NCBI GenBank assembly: GCA_947172415.1
Contig: OX359202.1
Coordinates: forward strand, 6,248,899-6,312,898
Direction: 5' to 3'
From: Chondrosia reniformis
Taxonomy: Eukaryota; Porifera; Demospongiae; Chondrillida; Chondrillidae
DNA: 64,000 bases
The notes under the pieces were generated by a model. It had not been told where the DNA came from, searched no databases, and worked only from the letters and a program-made list of their open reading frames with translations. Shown piece after piece: positions 23,601 to 34,600 of the stretch (position 1 is the first letter of the stretch; the number at the start of each line of letters is the position of its first letter). Made by a program: the position numbers and the translations under genes.

Positions 23601-26404
23601 CTCAAGAAGAGGCCGTCACAAAGAAAGGAGGTGAGTTGTGCAGTACAGATCTCTATATATGGCTATAGCATTGGATATGTCCATTTATCTTTTAGTTATT
23701 TTAAGGGGAAAGAAACAGAAAACCAGTCAATGTAAGTGAATTGTAGCCAAGTGTACATAGCCTTGTGATGAATGCGTACGTATGTGTGTGTGAGATTGTT
23801 ACTGTATATTCTGACTTGGTACGTACGTAGATGTGTTGAACAATTTGAAACGATTAGCCTCAAATGAGTTAACCTCTAAAGATCTCGTTGAAATGTTTGG
23901 TTGCCGTGACAACATTCCAGCAGAAAATGCACTCTTGTCTGGAATCAAACTGGTCAGTTGCATAACGCTGCTGTCACTACTACGGTACCTACCTTAAGAG
24001 TGCAAAGTTCTTATAATGATTACTACTAAAGTACGTATGTATTTGTACTGCTGTCTACTTTAGTTTTTGAAATCATACAAGCCTAGTTGGCCTCTCTTTC
24101 AAGAACGTTTGAAGGAGAAGCATCAATGCGTCATATCTACCTTTGTCAAGTCTAAAGACTCCATACCCCTTCAGCCGTGTGAGGATCCGCAGTCTGTAGA
24201 ATTTGTTCCATGTCTGCTGCCGTTGGAGGCAAGGCTGGTTTGGGTTGTTCTAAACTTGACCAAAATCTTTCAAGAACACAGCAGTCGAGAAATATGTTTC
24301 CTTTTCCTGTTTAAGAAGGAGCTCCTGGAATTGATCCAAAAAGAGGACAAGTTCCACACAAAATGTGCTCTAGTGTAAGTCCAGCGCTTGTCACGTACAG
24401 ATGCATGTGTCACTGCATCCAGTTTCTCCATTCAGGCGTCTCTATGTGGCAAGCTGCCGGCTCCTTCACTGCACCAAGGACGAGGTCCGGATGCTGTGTT
24501 GCAACATTCTGGAAGGGCCCGGGAGACTGATGGAGCACAAGCTGCCTCTCATTCAATCAGCAGCTTCAATTTGGCCTGAGTCACTAACCTGTTCCGTGGT
24601 ATGTTGCACTATTGTATTTGTATCCTTTTGTATATCAGCATAGGCTTTATGTTACCTGATAACCATGGCAACCATAAACGTCAGCCACCAATTTTAGTGG
24701 GTTAACAGGAAGTGTGTTTGTATATGCATATGTGTATATGTAAACTGGTAGCCATTTTGTTGACTGTTATGCAATCTCTGAGTCCATTACTGAATGTCTG
24801 TCTCACTCTCTTGCTGCTCCACAGGATCCCGGCCAAATGTGCAAGAATGACAAATACATTCCTGCTAGCCTGGAACAAGACATGTTGATACATGTCCCAG
24901 AGACCTTGGTAGCTCAGATGATATGGAAGGACAATCCAGACAACTTTAACAGCATGGTCAGGCTTACAAAGCACTCTTCTGTGTTTCAATACATATGCTT
25001 AGGCCTTAAAAACCTTTATCTGTTGCTACTTGTGGTTTTGTCTTAATTTAGGCCTTAAAAACCTTTATCTGTTGCTACTTGTGGTTTTGTCTTATCTTAG
25101 GCCTTAAAAACCTTTATCTGTTGCTACTTGTGGTTTTGTCTTATCTTAGGCCTTAAAAACCTTTATCTGTTGCTACTTGTGGTTTTGTCTTATCTTAGGC
25201 CTTAAAAACCTTTATCTGTTGCTACTTGTGGTTTTGTCTTATCTTAGGCCTTAAAAACCTTTATCTGTTGCTACTTGTGGTTTTGTCTTATCTTAGGCAT
25301 ACAGAACTCTATACCTGTTCTGTCGCTGGAGGTACTACAATGAGAACATTCTTCAGTCGGTGGCCCTTGGTCTAGTGACAGTGTTGAACACAAGCACCAA
25401 AATTGGTCTCCAGAAGCCTACTTCAGCCTCTTCATGTTGCCATGGCAACTGGAGGAGGCCACAGTTGAACGAGCATACCATGACTGTGCTGAGACTGTTA
25501 ATGTTGGCATGCGGAGTGGTTGGGTGGCCATGGACGAGCGATGTTCTTATACGGACAAGATTGTGGCCGCTCCTACAGGCTTGGAGCAAGAAGGACACTT
25601 CAGTAACAGTCACAGACGTGACAGTCGGATGGATTTGTTCATTTATAGGTATGTAAGTATGTATGTGTACTAATGTATAATGAAAAATCTAAGATACCAT
25701 TTTCCTACATGCTATGCCTATTCTGTAAAAGAGCCTATAGGGGAACTAAACCTGAAGAGGGCTTTGGATGAAGATACAGGAGTCTTTTCTTCCTTCTTTT
25801 CCCTTCTTTCATCTTCTTCTTCTCTGGGTCAGACAGCCGTCAGTGATCCTGGGAGTCTTTGTCTTTTTCTTTATCTTGATCTTCTGTGAATCCTTGAACT
25901 CTATAATGTTATAGTGACTTCCTTATATGGTGACTTACATATATATTATGGTCCCTCCTATGTAGGTATGGTTGGGAGAATTGGTATTGACTATTCAAAG
26001 ACAAATAAACAACACACATCGAGTCTAATTCAATTGCAAAAGCTCTTAATTTCTTTGATTCAGAAAGCTTGTAACAACCAGGAAAGTGAGTTATACGTAT
26101 ATTAATTACATAACTGAAGTCCAAAGTAGTTTTATTAGAGTTTCAGCTGCAAGCAATGTCTATTCTGTTATATTCTGTAGTTTCATTGATAATTCAGTTA
26201 ACAGCGGTAGATTCCTTGTTAATTCTATGTCAGCATGTTGCTATTGGCAACAGTGAATCATTTGAAGCCTTGAAGGCGTGGTACAATAATGCATCCAAGC
26301 ACCAGCTGATTCCCAAGGAAGGTCTGGCCTGGTACTACAGACCTATATTTCACAATCAGGGCTCCAAGCAACAGTTTGTACAATTTAGTGAAACAACATA
26401 CTAA
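20618..26404 (+). CDS. ICE1: ICE1-like subunit of the little elongation complex
   Basis: ICE1 scaffolds ELL, EAF, ICE2 and ZC3H8 for RNA polymerase II and III transcription of small nuclear RNAs. Fourteen exons: 20618-20713, 20770-20852, 20909-21005, 21214-21404, 21496-23495, 23556-23630, 23696-23731, 23831-23952, 24064-24374, 24436-24598, 24825-24956, 25297-25648, 25966-26085, 26181-26404, giving 1333 residues. The N-terminal coiled coil resembles ICE1 (FKALKTKIIATNELI). The 2-kb exon 5 encodes a disordered Ser/Asp/Glu-rich middle with basic nuclear-localisation-like KKKRKRR. The C-terminal alpha-helical region matches ICE1: RLYVASCRLLHC, FCRWRYYNENIL, RLWPLLQAW, IIQLTAVDSLL. Small exons 6-7 are less certain. 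Confidence 0.8.
23201..23301 (+). repeat. 36-bp coding minisatellite in ICE1 exon 5
   Basis: Nearly three identical copies of a 36-bp unit in frame (starts 23201, 23237, 23273), encoding TTVSMVTSPPTS each time. It lies in the disordered middle of the protein. Confidence 0.95.
25003..25296 (+). repeat. 49-bp x6 minisatellite at ICE1 3' splice site
   Basis: Six tandem 49-bp units start at 25003, 25052, 25101, 25150, 25199 and 25248. Each of the last five boundaries ends in TCTTATCTTAG (TCTTAATTTAG once). Exon 12 begins at 25297, exactly one unit length after the last start, so the true acceptor is the end of the last unit. Confidence 0.95.
25695..25893 (+). repeat. Dispersed repeat family, copy C (ICE1 intron)
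   Basis: Plus orientation. CCTATAGGGGAACTAAACC is followed by GCTTTGGATGAAGATACA, a CTTCTTC-rich stretch, CAGACAGC and a GTGATCCTGGGAGT block, the same order as the copy at 42036. Confidence 0.8.
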
Positions 26405-26618
26405 AGAACTGACAATTTTTTAACGATTTTTTATTTTATGAATTTGAACTGCCTTTGTACAGTATGTAATTAGTGAATTAATAATGGAAAGCATGCCATA
26501 TAAATGTGTATGTATATTGTAAAATCCATAAAACTATGTACGTATGTAAGAACCAAATTTATAAAGTAGCATTTGAGTGATTAGTATGAGATGAGGAGTC
26601 AGGAATGTCTCACAATAA

Positions 26619-28804
26619 CTATACTTTATGGAAGTCCCCAATGATATGTTTTTTAGGCGGAGAATACATAACAAAACCCCAGGTTAGCCAGAGAATAAGG
26701 ATTGGTTGTACAATTGCAATGGACATCAGCAAATAGTTTCTACTCTTCCCAGTGTCTCCGGTTGCTTGCATAGAAAGCCTAAGAGACTGGATCTGAGAGA
26801 AGGAGAGATTAACAAACGTCAAGCTAAATATCGTACAGTTCAACACTTCAAAAAGGAATATTGCATTTTTGTTCAAGAAAAGTTGTAACATGTAGAGATT
26901 AAGGGACCACGTCACATGACATGCATGTGATACTTACCAAGAAGTATGCAATGGACAAGCTGCCCCATGCAATACTGATGTAATAACCTGTGGTCTTGCC
27001 AAGAATACTAGCACCAAGAATTAAGACCATACTACATACACAACAATACAGAAATATATACCATTACTATAATACAAAAAATGTATGCATACATGTACGT
27101 ATATAGCTAAATAGAAGGGATAAGGGAAAACCCCTCTTCAAAATGGATCACATCAAGGACTTAGAACAATAAATAAAACTCCATGGGTCACTGATGATGA
27201 AGAATGAAATTCCCTCTAAACAGCTGTCTGGTCGCATGGAAAAGAAAGGTATTAACCTAAGCTGAATGTCAACCATATCTATAAGAAATGGGGGTATTCC
27301 CCTAAGCTGAATGTCAACCATATCTATAAGAAATGGGGGTATTCCCCTAAGCAAAGCTGAAATACCACAAACTATTAAAAAGTCTATATATTGACAATTT
27401 TCCTCAAAACACTGACTTCCAATAACCCCCTACTGGAGAATTACACTACCTGACATATTTGTAGCCGGAGAAGGCAAGGAGGTCCATCCACTTGAGATCT
27501 GATATGATGGAGAAGAGATACAGACACATCCAAATGATTACCACCTCTACTGTGACCCAGGCCAGCAGGGAGCTTGCCAAGATGCCAAGTTCTTCCGGAC
27601 TGAATCTGAAAGAGAATCATAAACAATTTAAAACAAACATGTCACAAAATGGCTAGCAATAACAAAAGTTATACAACACAATCATCTGGATTGCTCATCT
27701 TTGACTTTCTAAGTGTCTAGAGATGCAGTTAGTACAAACAGCAGTAACAATGGTTGTCATTAAATGCACACATCAACATTTGTTTGTACTGGGTGCAGAA
27801 ACCTTGATGATGATGCAATAATGAAAATGGCTGACCTGTTTTGTATCCCTAGGATAGCCCCAGCTAGCAGAATGTACGTAACAAATGCCATAAAAGGTAT
27901 GTAGAGATCTGGAGTGTTGATGTCATCTCTGGGCTGAACTAGTTCAGATCGACTGTACTTACAAGACCAATCCTTGAATAAAGAGATATTTAAACATTTC
28001 ATTCATTCTCCATTACCTCTGATGCAGTGAAACCTTTGACTCACTTTATGTGTGAATGGAAATAAAATAATGATTAGCTTCTTCAAGACGTAGTTAGTGT
28101 CCACTGCAAAGTAGTACTTCAAACTAGTCAGGGAAAGAAAACTGCTCACTTTGTCCAACTGGGAGCAAGAAAAAAAAAAGATCATTTCAAACCATTCATT
28201 ATTACGTAGCAAGAGTTACAAACAAAAAGAAATAGTTCACTGCCTAGAAAACAAGCTACCAGGTAAATCAAAAAGTGAGAAAATGGGCTTGCCAAGGGTA
28301 AGTAATAAAGATGTCAACACTTGTACTCCATACACATATAGACTCTAACTCTAGTGTTCCCCTCGCACAGACAGCATGTGACATGCCATATTAGTATATT
28401 ATAAAGAGGAATATGTTCTACGAGGCAAAACCTTTCCCCAAAACTAATTGTTCGTTTCTGTGCGTGTCTTCTTACATTCTTCTCCATCACGTCTTTGGCG
28501 ATGTCTCCGCCATACTGCATCGCGGCGGACGCCATGGCCGGGTCATTAAACACGGGAGCCATAGATCTGAAGGGATCAGAAGTAGTCATTTGCGGCTGTC
28601 CGCTGGTCCCTTGGTACGGGACCTGGTTCTGGGGTTGGTCGATGGGAATAGATTGTTGACTGTATGGTTGACCGCCTTGGTTTACTTGATTGTAGTATTC
28701 GCCATATCCACCCTCGCTCGGATTTCCGTGGTACGCTGTAAAGTATTTAACAGCTCAATGAGAACATTTCAGATATAAAAACATTTACATTACAACTTAC
28801 CCAT
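26619..28804 (-). CDS. YIF1: YIF1 (Yip1-interacting factor), ER-Golgi membrane protein
   Basis: Forms a complex with YIPF5/Yip1 on ER-Golgi vesicles and the early Golgi and contributes to Rab-dependent traffic. Exons (minus): 28804-28801, 28735-28476, 28158-28045, 27972-27836, 27605-27450, 27031-26938, 26792-26619, giving 312 residues. The first coding exon is only ATGG. Visible: a Gln/Gly/Pro/Tyr-rich cytosolic N-terminus, DPAMASAAMQYG, LTSLKYYFAVDTNYVLKKL, RDDINTPDLYIPFMAFVTY, and about five hydrophobic segments with FSGYKYV between them, as in YIF1A/B. A single animal ancestor of A and B is the likely meaning. It is divergent from DPH6 by 98 bp. Confidence 0.93.
27145..27360. repeat. Intronic duplication plus repeat-family fragment in YIF1
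   Basis: Two adjacent near-identical copies of about 54 bp containing AATGTCAACCATATCTATAA and GAAATGGGGGTATTCCCC (27261-27352). The preceding 27165-27245 stretch (GGGTCACTGATGATGAA, AACAGCTGTCTGG) resembles the inner part of the dispersed repeat family in minus orientation. Confidence 0.65.
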
Positions 28805-28902
28805 TTCAAAAGGTTTTGTTTGAAGGGGATTTCCCTAAATCCACTGAGTGGGCGTGGTCAGAAACCCCATAGCTAAAGCTCCAACTCGCGAAATAATTCA
28901 GA
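28805..28902. promoter_or_regulatory. 98-bp bidirectional promoter, YIF1/DPH6
   Basis: All sequence between the two start codons. No TATA box or named element was recognised. Confidence 0.5.
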
Positions 28903-30141
28903 ATGAGAGTTGCGGGTCTTGTGAGGTACATAGCGTAAGCAAGATCGCATTGACTGTACGTATGACTTCTATACTACTCCCTTATCGTCGTAGTGGCGGT
29001 AAAGACAGCTGTTTTAACATGATGGAGTGCGTAAAGCATGGCCACACGATTGTCGCCTTGGTGAATATCTACCCTGAAGAGGAAGGCAAGGATGAGTTGG
29101 ACAGTTACATGTACCAAACGGTCGGTCACGAGGGGATCCACCTTTACGCGGAAGCGATGGCGCTCCCGCTATTCAGAGCACAGACCAAGGGTTGTGCAAC
29201 TACCCAGGAAATGGAGTACACTGCGGGTCTGGAAGGAGAGACTGAACAACACGATGAAGTGGAAGATCTTTACAAGCTACTGAAAAGAGTAAAAGTGAAT
29301 TTTGCTCAAATTATTTGTGATCCAACTACGTATAGATGCTTGCCTATACAACTCCAGGAAGAATGTCAGATTGATGCAGTTTCTGTTGGAGCAATTGCCT
29401 CAGAATATCAGAAGAAACGAGTGGAAAACATGTAATTAATCATATTCATGATACCTGTACATCAACTGTCATAGATGTACCATATCCCGATGTGTTAGTG
29501 ATGTCCCTGTTAATGTAGTTGCGCAAGACTGGATCTCACAATGCTGGCCTACCTCTGGCATCGTGACCAGAGGGAATTGATGTCGGAAATGATTTCATCT
29601 GGGGTGGATGCCATTTTAATAAAGGTAGCAGCTATGGGTAAGCATTATCATATATTTATATATTTAATTACATTCATAGCTATCATAAAGGTATTCATAC
29701 TCTACTAACCTTACATTTGTCCACATGGATAAATGTGTGTAGGGGCTAGCTAGCCAGACTAGTATATGCGAATTATTTTATAGGTTTAAACCCCAGCAAA
29801 CATTTGGGCAAGACAATTAAAGAGGTTTTCCCCCATCTCTGTGATTTGGTAAGTGTTTAGCTCAGCATTCAATGTTGTGTATTTAATGTGCATATATTTC
29901 AGTAGCACGAGAAATATGGTGTTCATATTTGCGGCGAAGGAGGAGAGTTTGAAACATTCACTTTGAATTGTCCACTTTTCAAGAGAAAGATTAAAATGTA
30001 ATTTGCTACCTACAGAAATGTGTTACCTTCCAATGTTTTGTTGTGCTTCATTTTAGAGGACTGACGGAAACAAGAATTCATTCAAACGATGCATTTGCTC
30101 CAGTTGCATACCTAAAATTAACTAACTTAACTCTTGAGTAG
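28903..30141 (+). CDS. DPH6: DPH6, diphthine-ammonia ligase
   Basis: Carries out the last step of diphthamide synthesis on elongation factor 2 (ATP-dependent amidation of diphthine) in the cytosol. Exons: 28903-28925, 28994-29294, 29358-29431, 29519-29637, 29784-29848, 29906-29997, 30057-30141, giving 252 residues (human 267). The PP-loop SGGKDSC spans the exon 1-2 junction. Further signatures: [28 protein letters not shown]-type [37 protein letters not shown] and [10 protein letters not shown]. Intron 2 (63 bp) and the acceptor of exon 6 (CAGTAG) are unusual; see findings. Confidence 0.95.
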
Positions 30142-30374
30142 ATTACAAGTAGAATTGTACTTTATATCATTATGAATTAATTTTGAGATAGAGAAATCTA
30201 TGGAATACACTGGAAGAATGTCTGTGAATGTTGACACCAAGTTATAGCTTCATATGGCTACATTTGGAAGAGTTACAGAACTAAATGTACCTAAATTCTA
30301 GCATACCAAGTTTATCTATGGCGAGAGATGGGGCGAATATTATATCACTTCATGTTCATTATATGTGGAGGTTG
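30142..30374. other. Convergent 3' UTRs, DPH6/ALKBH6
   Basis: 233 bp between facing stop codons; AT-rich and without a recognisable gene. Confidence 0.5.
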
Positions 30375-31450
30375 TCATAGCAACTTCAATTTGATTATTT
30401 TTGGTACATGTCTAATAGTAAGAGACACTCTGGTCAGTCTAGGTATAGTATTTCCAATTTGGTGTGTCTCTTGACAGTTTGACAGATTACAAACAAGCTC
30501 AGATATCAAATCCTCTTTCACCTCCTTTATTCCATGGAGATATTTGGTGTACATGTCTTCAGTGACTACTAAGAGACTGGCTGGCTCCAAGAGCACTGAA
30601 GTAAAATGGCGGCTGTGCAGGCTGGCGTCTCCAGACTTGTCAGTGAGGGGATGATAGAAATCCAACAAGTTGTGCGATCCAAGACTGATTGTTGTGACCG
30701 CTGGATGGTAAAGAGGTCCATCCTCATGTGGCTAGATATACAGGCAATAGCTTATCATGTGACAGTCACATGACATTCACATGAACTACAAGGGTCCTAC
30801 CATTATGCCCTGACCAGGTGTATACTCATTGACCAATACATGGTTTGGCAGGCAGCTATCAAACACATGCAAATCTTGAACCTTCTTGCAGCAAGAATCC
30901 AACCACTAGACAAAGGACGAATGAAAAGGATGAAGATGATGATTAGAATAGAATGGTATCTTGTGATCAGAGGAATACTAACACTGGGAAGTTTCTCAGG
31001 AATCATTCCTTTTGGATGTGGCACGCCACCTACCACACAACAGCATGATAGATGTGTTAGTAAACATTCATGGTAACAGATATGTAAACAAACATGTAAA
31101 CAAGCTACCAGGCACGACAGACCCCAGTTTTGCAGTCTCCTGTTGGACAGCCGTGTCCACTTGGGACACGGAGCTGCGTAAACCTTCGCAAATGATCAAA
31201 GAGATTCATTAATAATGCAAGCAATGGTATTGGAGCGATTTACCTTGCTCAACAAATGGTCTGCTTCTACTTCACTTACAAAATTTGGGATGTAATAAAG
31301 CGTGGGAGGAACCTATGATACCATAAGATAGAGAAAAAGACTAGGAATAACATATATGAAACTTTCATAACGATAACTCGTGTGTGATATGTAGAAGGAT
31401 ACCTTTGTTATGCGGTACTGCTCTAAGTAGTCGAGCGGGACGGCGGCCAT
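30375..31450 (-). CDS. ALKBH6: ALKBH6, AlkB-family Fe(II)/2-oxoglutarate dioxygenase
   Basis: An AlkB-family dioxygenase thought to act on nucleic-acid alkylation damage; its substrate is not well settled. Exons (minus): 31450-31403, 31312-31244, 31183-31123, 31029-30983, 30905-30801, 30731-30375, giving 228 residues. Visible: [67 protein letters not shown] with the metal-binding HxD, a distal His in KYLHGI, and RVSLTIRHV supplying the 2-oxoglutarate-binding arginines. The start context is AAGAAATGGCCGCC. Divergent from Dicer. Confidence 0.94.
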
Positions 31451-31644
31451 TTCTTAGCTAGCTATGCGTTGACTTAGTAGGGGGATTCCCGACAAATTCG
31501 CCTTAAAGTACCAATCGTTTCGCAAGAAATGGCTTAGTATAGATTACTAGGAAATCATCGAATTACGGATTGTAGTTCTACTACAAAACATTGATAGAAT
31601 ACTCTTCAAGTCGAAGACAGATATACGCAAGCACGTACATATGC
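31451..31644. promoter_or_regulatory. Divergent ALKBH6/Dicer promoter
   Basis: 194 bp between start codons. An out-of-frame upstream ATG at 31641, 4 bp before the Dicer ATG, opens a 13-codon uORF that overlaps the Dicer start (ATGCATGGCT). No TATA box was recognised. Confidence 0.45.
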
Positions 31645-34600
31645 ATGGCTACGGCAATGGACGACTCGCGAGCATCTACTGAAGGGATCACCCCTTACAA
31701 GGATCTGAAGATTAAACCAAGGGACTACCAGTTAGAGCTCCTGGACTCTGCTATCGAAGAGAACACTATCGTAAATTTGGGTACCGGATCGGGCAAGACA
31801 TTTATTGCCGTGATGATGATTAGAGAGTTTCAACATGAAATTCTTGGCTGCTGGAAAACACACAAAAGAACTATATTTATAGTCAACTCGGGTAAGTTCG
31901 TCCTGATTTAGATGGGTTGGTATCAAATTATTCAACTCACCCTGTATATATGTGCGAATGTTTACTTTGAAAGCATATCGATGTCTCATCATAATATTAA
32001 GATCCAGATCAGAGTCAAATGATGAGATTAGTAATTTTACAAGCAATTTTGAAAAGTTTTGTTGTAAAATTAAAAACTGAACTTGTACATTATATTGTTA
32101 AGTGTCAAATGATGAGATTAGTAATTTTGCAAGAAATTTTGAAAAGTTTTGTTGTAAAATTAAAAACTGAACTTGTACATTATATTGTTAATTGTTTTAC
32201 CCCAACTCAAGATATCAGCCTTTATCTTCACTGTGTTTATAGTTGCCCTAGTAAGACAGCAGGGAGATTATATAAAGGAGAACTTGTCTGTGAGCGTTGG
32301 TCAATATACTGGAGACATGAATGTGGACAGTTGGAACCTGGGAAAATGGAAAGAAGAGTTTTCATTCAATCATGTTCTAGTGATGACACACCAGATTTAC
32401 CTCAACATTCTGAATCACTTTCCTACTGACCTCCCTCTCAGCAAAGTAAATCTACTCATTGTTGATGAATGCCATCACTGCACAAAGAATCATCCATACA
32501 GGGAAATAATGAAACACTTTGAGAACTGGCCAAAAGAATGTCTTCCTCGAGTTCTTGGTCTCACTGCATCTATTGTCAAGGCAAAGGTTAAACCTGGTAG
32601 CATTGCCAAGGTGATTAGGGAACTTGAAGTAAGTATGCGATGTCGCTGTCAGACTGCAAAAGATCTGATTAGTGTGAGCCGCTTTGCTACTCGACCGAAT
32701 GAGAGCATTGAGGTGTATGCCCCATCCACGGGAGATGACTTGATGAGCCCTCTGAAGGATCCCCTTCAAGCCACACTGAAAGTCTTTCAATCCTTCTCTA
32801 AAGAGCAAATGATGAGCAGTAAGCACGTTTATCAGTTCTGCAAAGACTATATCAGTGACACGGTCTACACTATTGACAGTTTGGGAGTGGCCTCCGCATG
32901 CACCATAGCAAAACAGTTTGTGAGGAATCTAGAAGAAATCTACCATTCTCCACTCTTCAATATTGAAAAGGAAGAAAGTAAGTTACTGGAAGCCACTTGT
33001 ACTGCTTTGAAGGTCTTTCGTGCGCAAGTGAACAGCCGAGGAGACATTGGAGAGGATGACACAACACCGAAGGTGAAGAAACTGTTGCAGATTTTGGGAG
33101 ATTTTGGCATTAAAAGTGGAGAACTTTTAACCAGAATTGGTGGGGAGTCCGCTTCAAGTCAAAGACCAGAGAAGCTATGTGGAATAGTATTTGTAGAGCG
33201 TCGTTCCACTGCGGCAAGACTCTGCCAATTAATCGAACATTTCAGCAAAAATCAGTCTGATCTGAAATACATTAGACCTGGCTTTATTATTGGTCATGGC
33301 TCTGCTATTGTTGGCAAGGAGATGGCAATGAATGCCACAAAGCAAGACAAAGTTCTTGAGCTGTTTAGATCTCAGAGAATCAACCTCCTCATAGCCACCA
33401 ATGTGGTGGAAGAAGGTTTAGATGTTCCGAAATGCAACCTTGTGGTAAGGTTTGACCTCCCCAAAGAGGTGAGAGGGTATATCCAGTCAAAAGGCAGGGC
33501 TAGAGCAAGAAACTCACAGTACATTATGATGGTAGAAGACGGGCCAGACAGAATGAAGCAGGAATCAGAGATTGAAATTTTTGGGTTGGTTGAGAAGGAG
33601 CTTAGAGAGTTAGTGCAAGAGGCTCGCACAGTTCCAGATGAAGATGAGATATCTGCAGCTGCTGAGGACATTCTGCCTCCCTTTGCTCCCTATGGCAACC
33701 AGGGACCAAGGGTTACTTTCACTGAGAGTCTCTCCCTTGTTCACATGTAAGCATTAGGTGGCATTGCACAACCGAATTAATGAATGTGAATATTATACAT
33801 TTTAATTCACTTGCCGTCATAATAGGAATCTAAGAGCAAAGTAATAGATGCTAATTAATTATTTATAAACACAATTTGTTTAATTTCCTATATGCATATG
33901 TAAACCGTATGACTAGTGTATATACTAGAGATCTCTAAGGTGTTGTGCCAGTCCAATAGAGTGTGTCTTTGCTCCAGGTACTGTCAGAAGCTGCCTCATG
34001 ATGCATATACAAAGACACAACCAGTATTTGACCTCAAGAAGGTTCCCAAAATGGATCCTGAGCTGGATAGCATGGAGTTACCTCTCCACCTAATGAAGGA
34101 GAGCCACACGGAGCAGTTCCAGGCCACAGTCACCTTACCCCTCCCCTGCCCACTCAGGGAACCAATCCAAGTATGCGCTGAAATATCCCTGTATATACTG
34201 TGAGGTGGTGACTAGGTCGGTCCTATAATTATAATCTTTCCATCTACCATCTCCAGGGTCCTGCCATGGAGACCCAGCAAGATGCTCGGAGAGCTGCCGC
34301 ATTAGAGGCTGTGAAGAAGCTCCATGAAATTGGAGCTCTTAATTCCAGTCTCCTTCCTGTGGTTTTCTCTCTGGCAGACTCAGACGATGAAGACGATAAA
34401 GACATCAAGGAAATGAAGAAGGAAAAAAATATTGGAACTGAGAGAAGAAATGAGAGATACTCAATGCATGTTAGTGTGGTATAAAGCTTAAGGTATTCTT
34501 TTAGTCCTATACCTGTCACACATGTAGATCAGACACCTGGGATATGTTTTTCTGTTGCATATACTTTCGCATAAGATTTTCTGGTACAAAGTAGATTGTC

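Noticed and set aside
32019-32429. 136-codon ORF in Dicer intron 1
   Set aside because: Built on the 90-bp duplication and in a frame that does not match Dicer.
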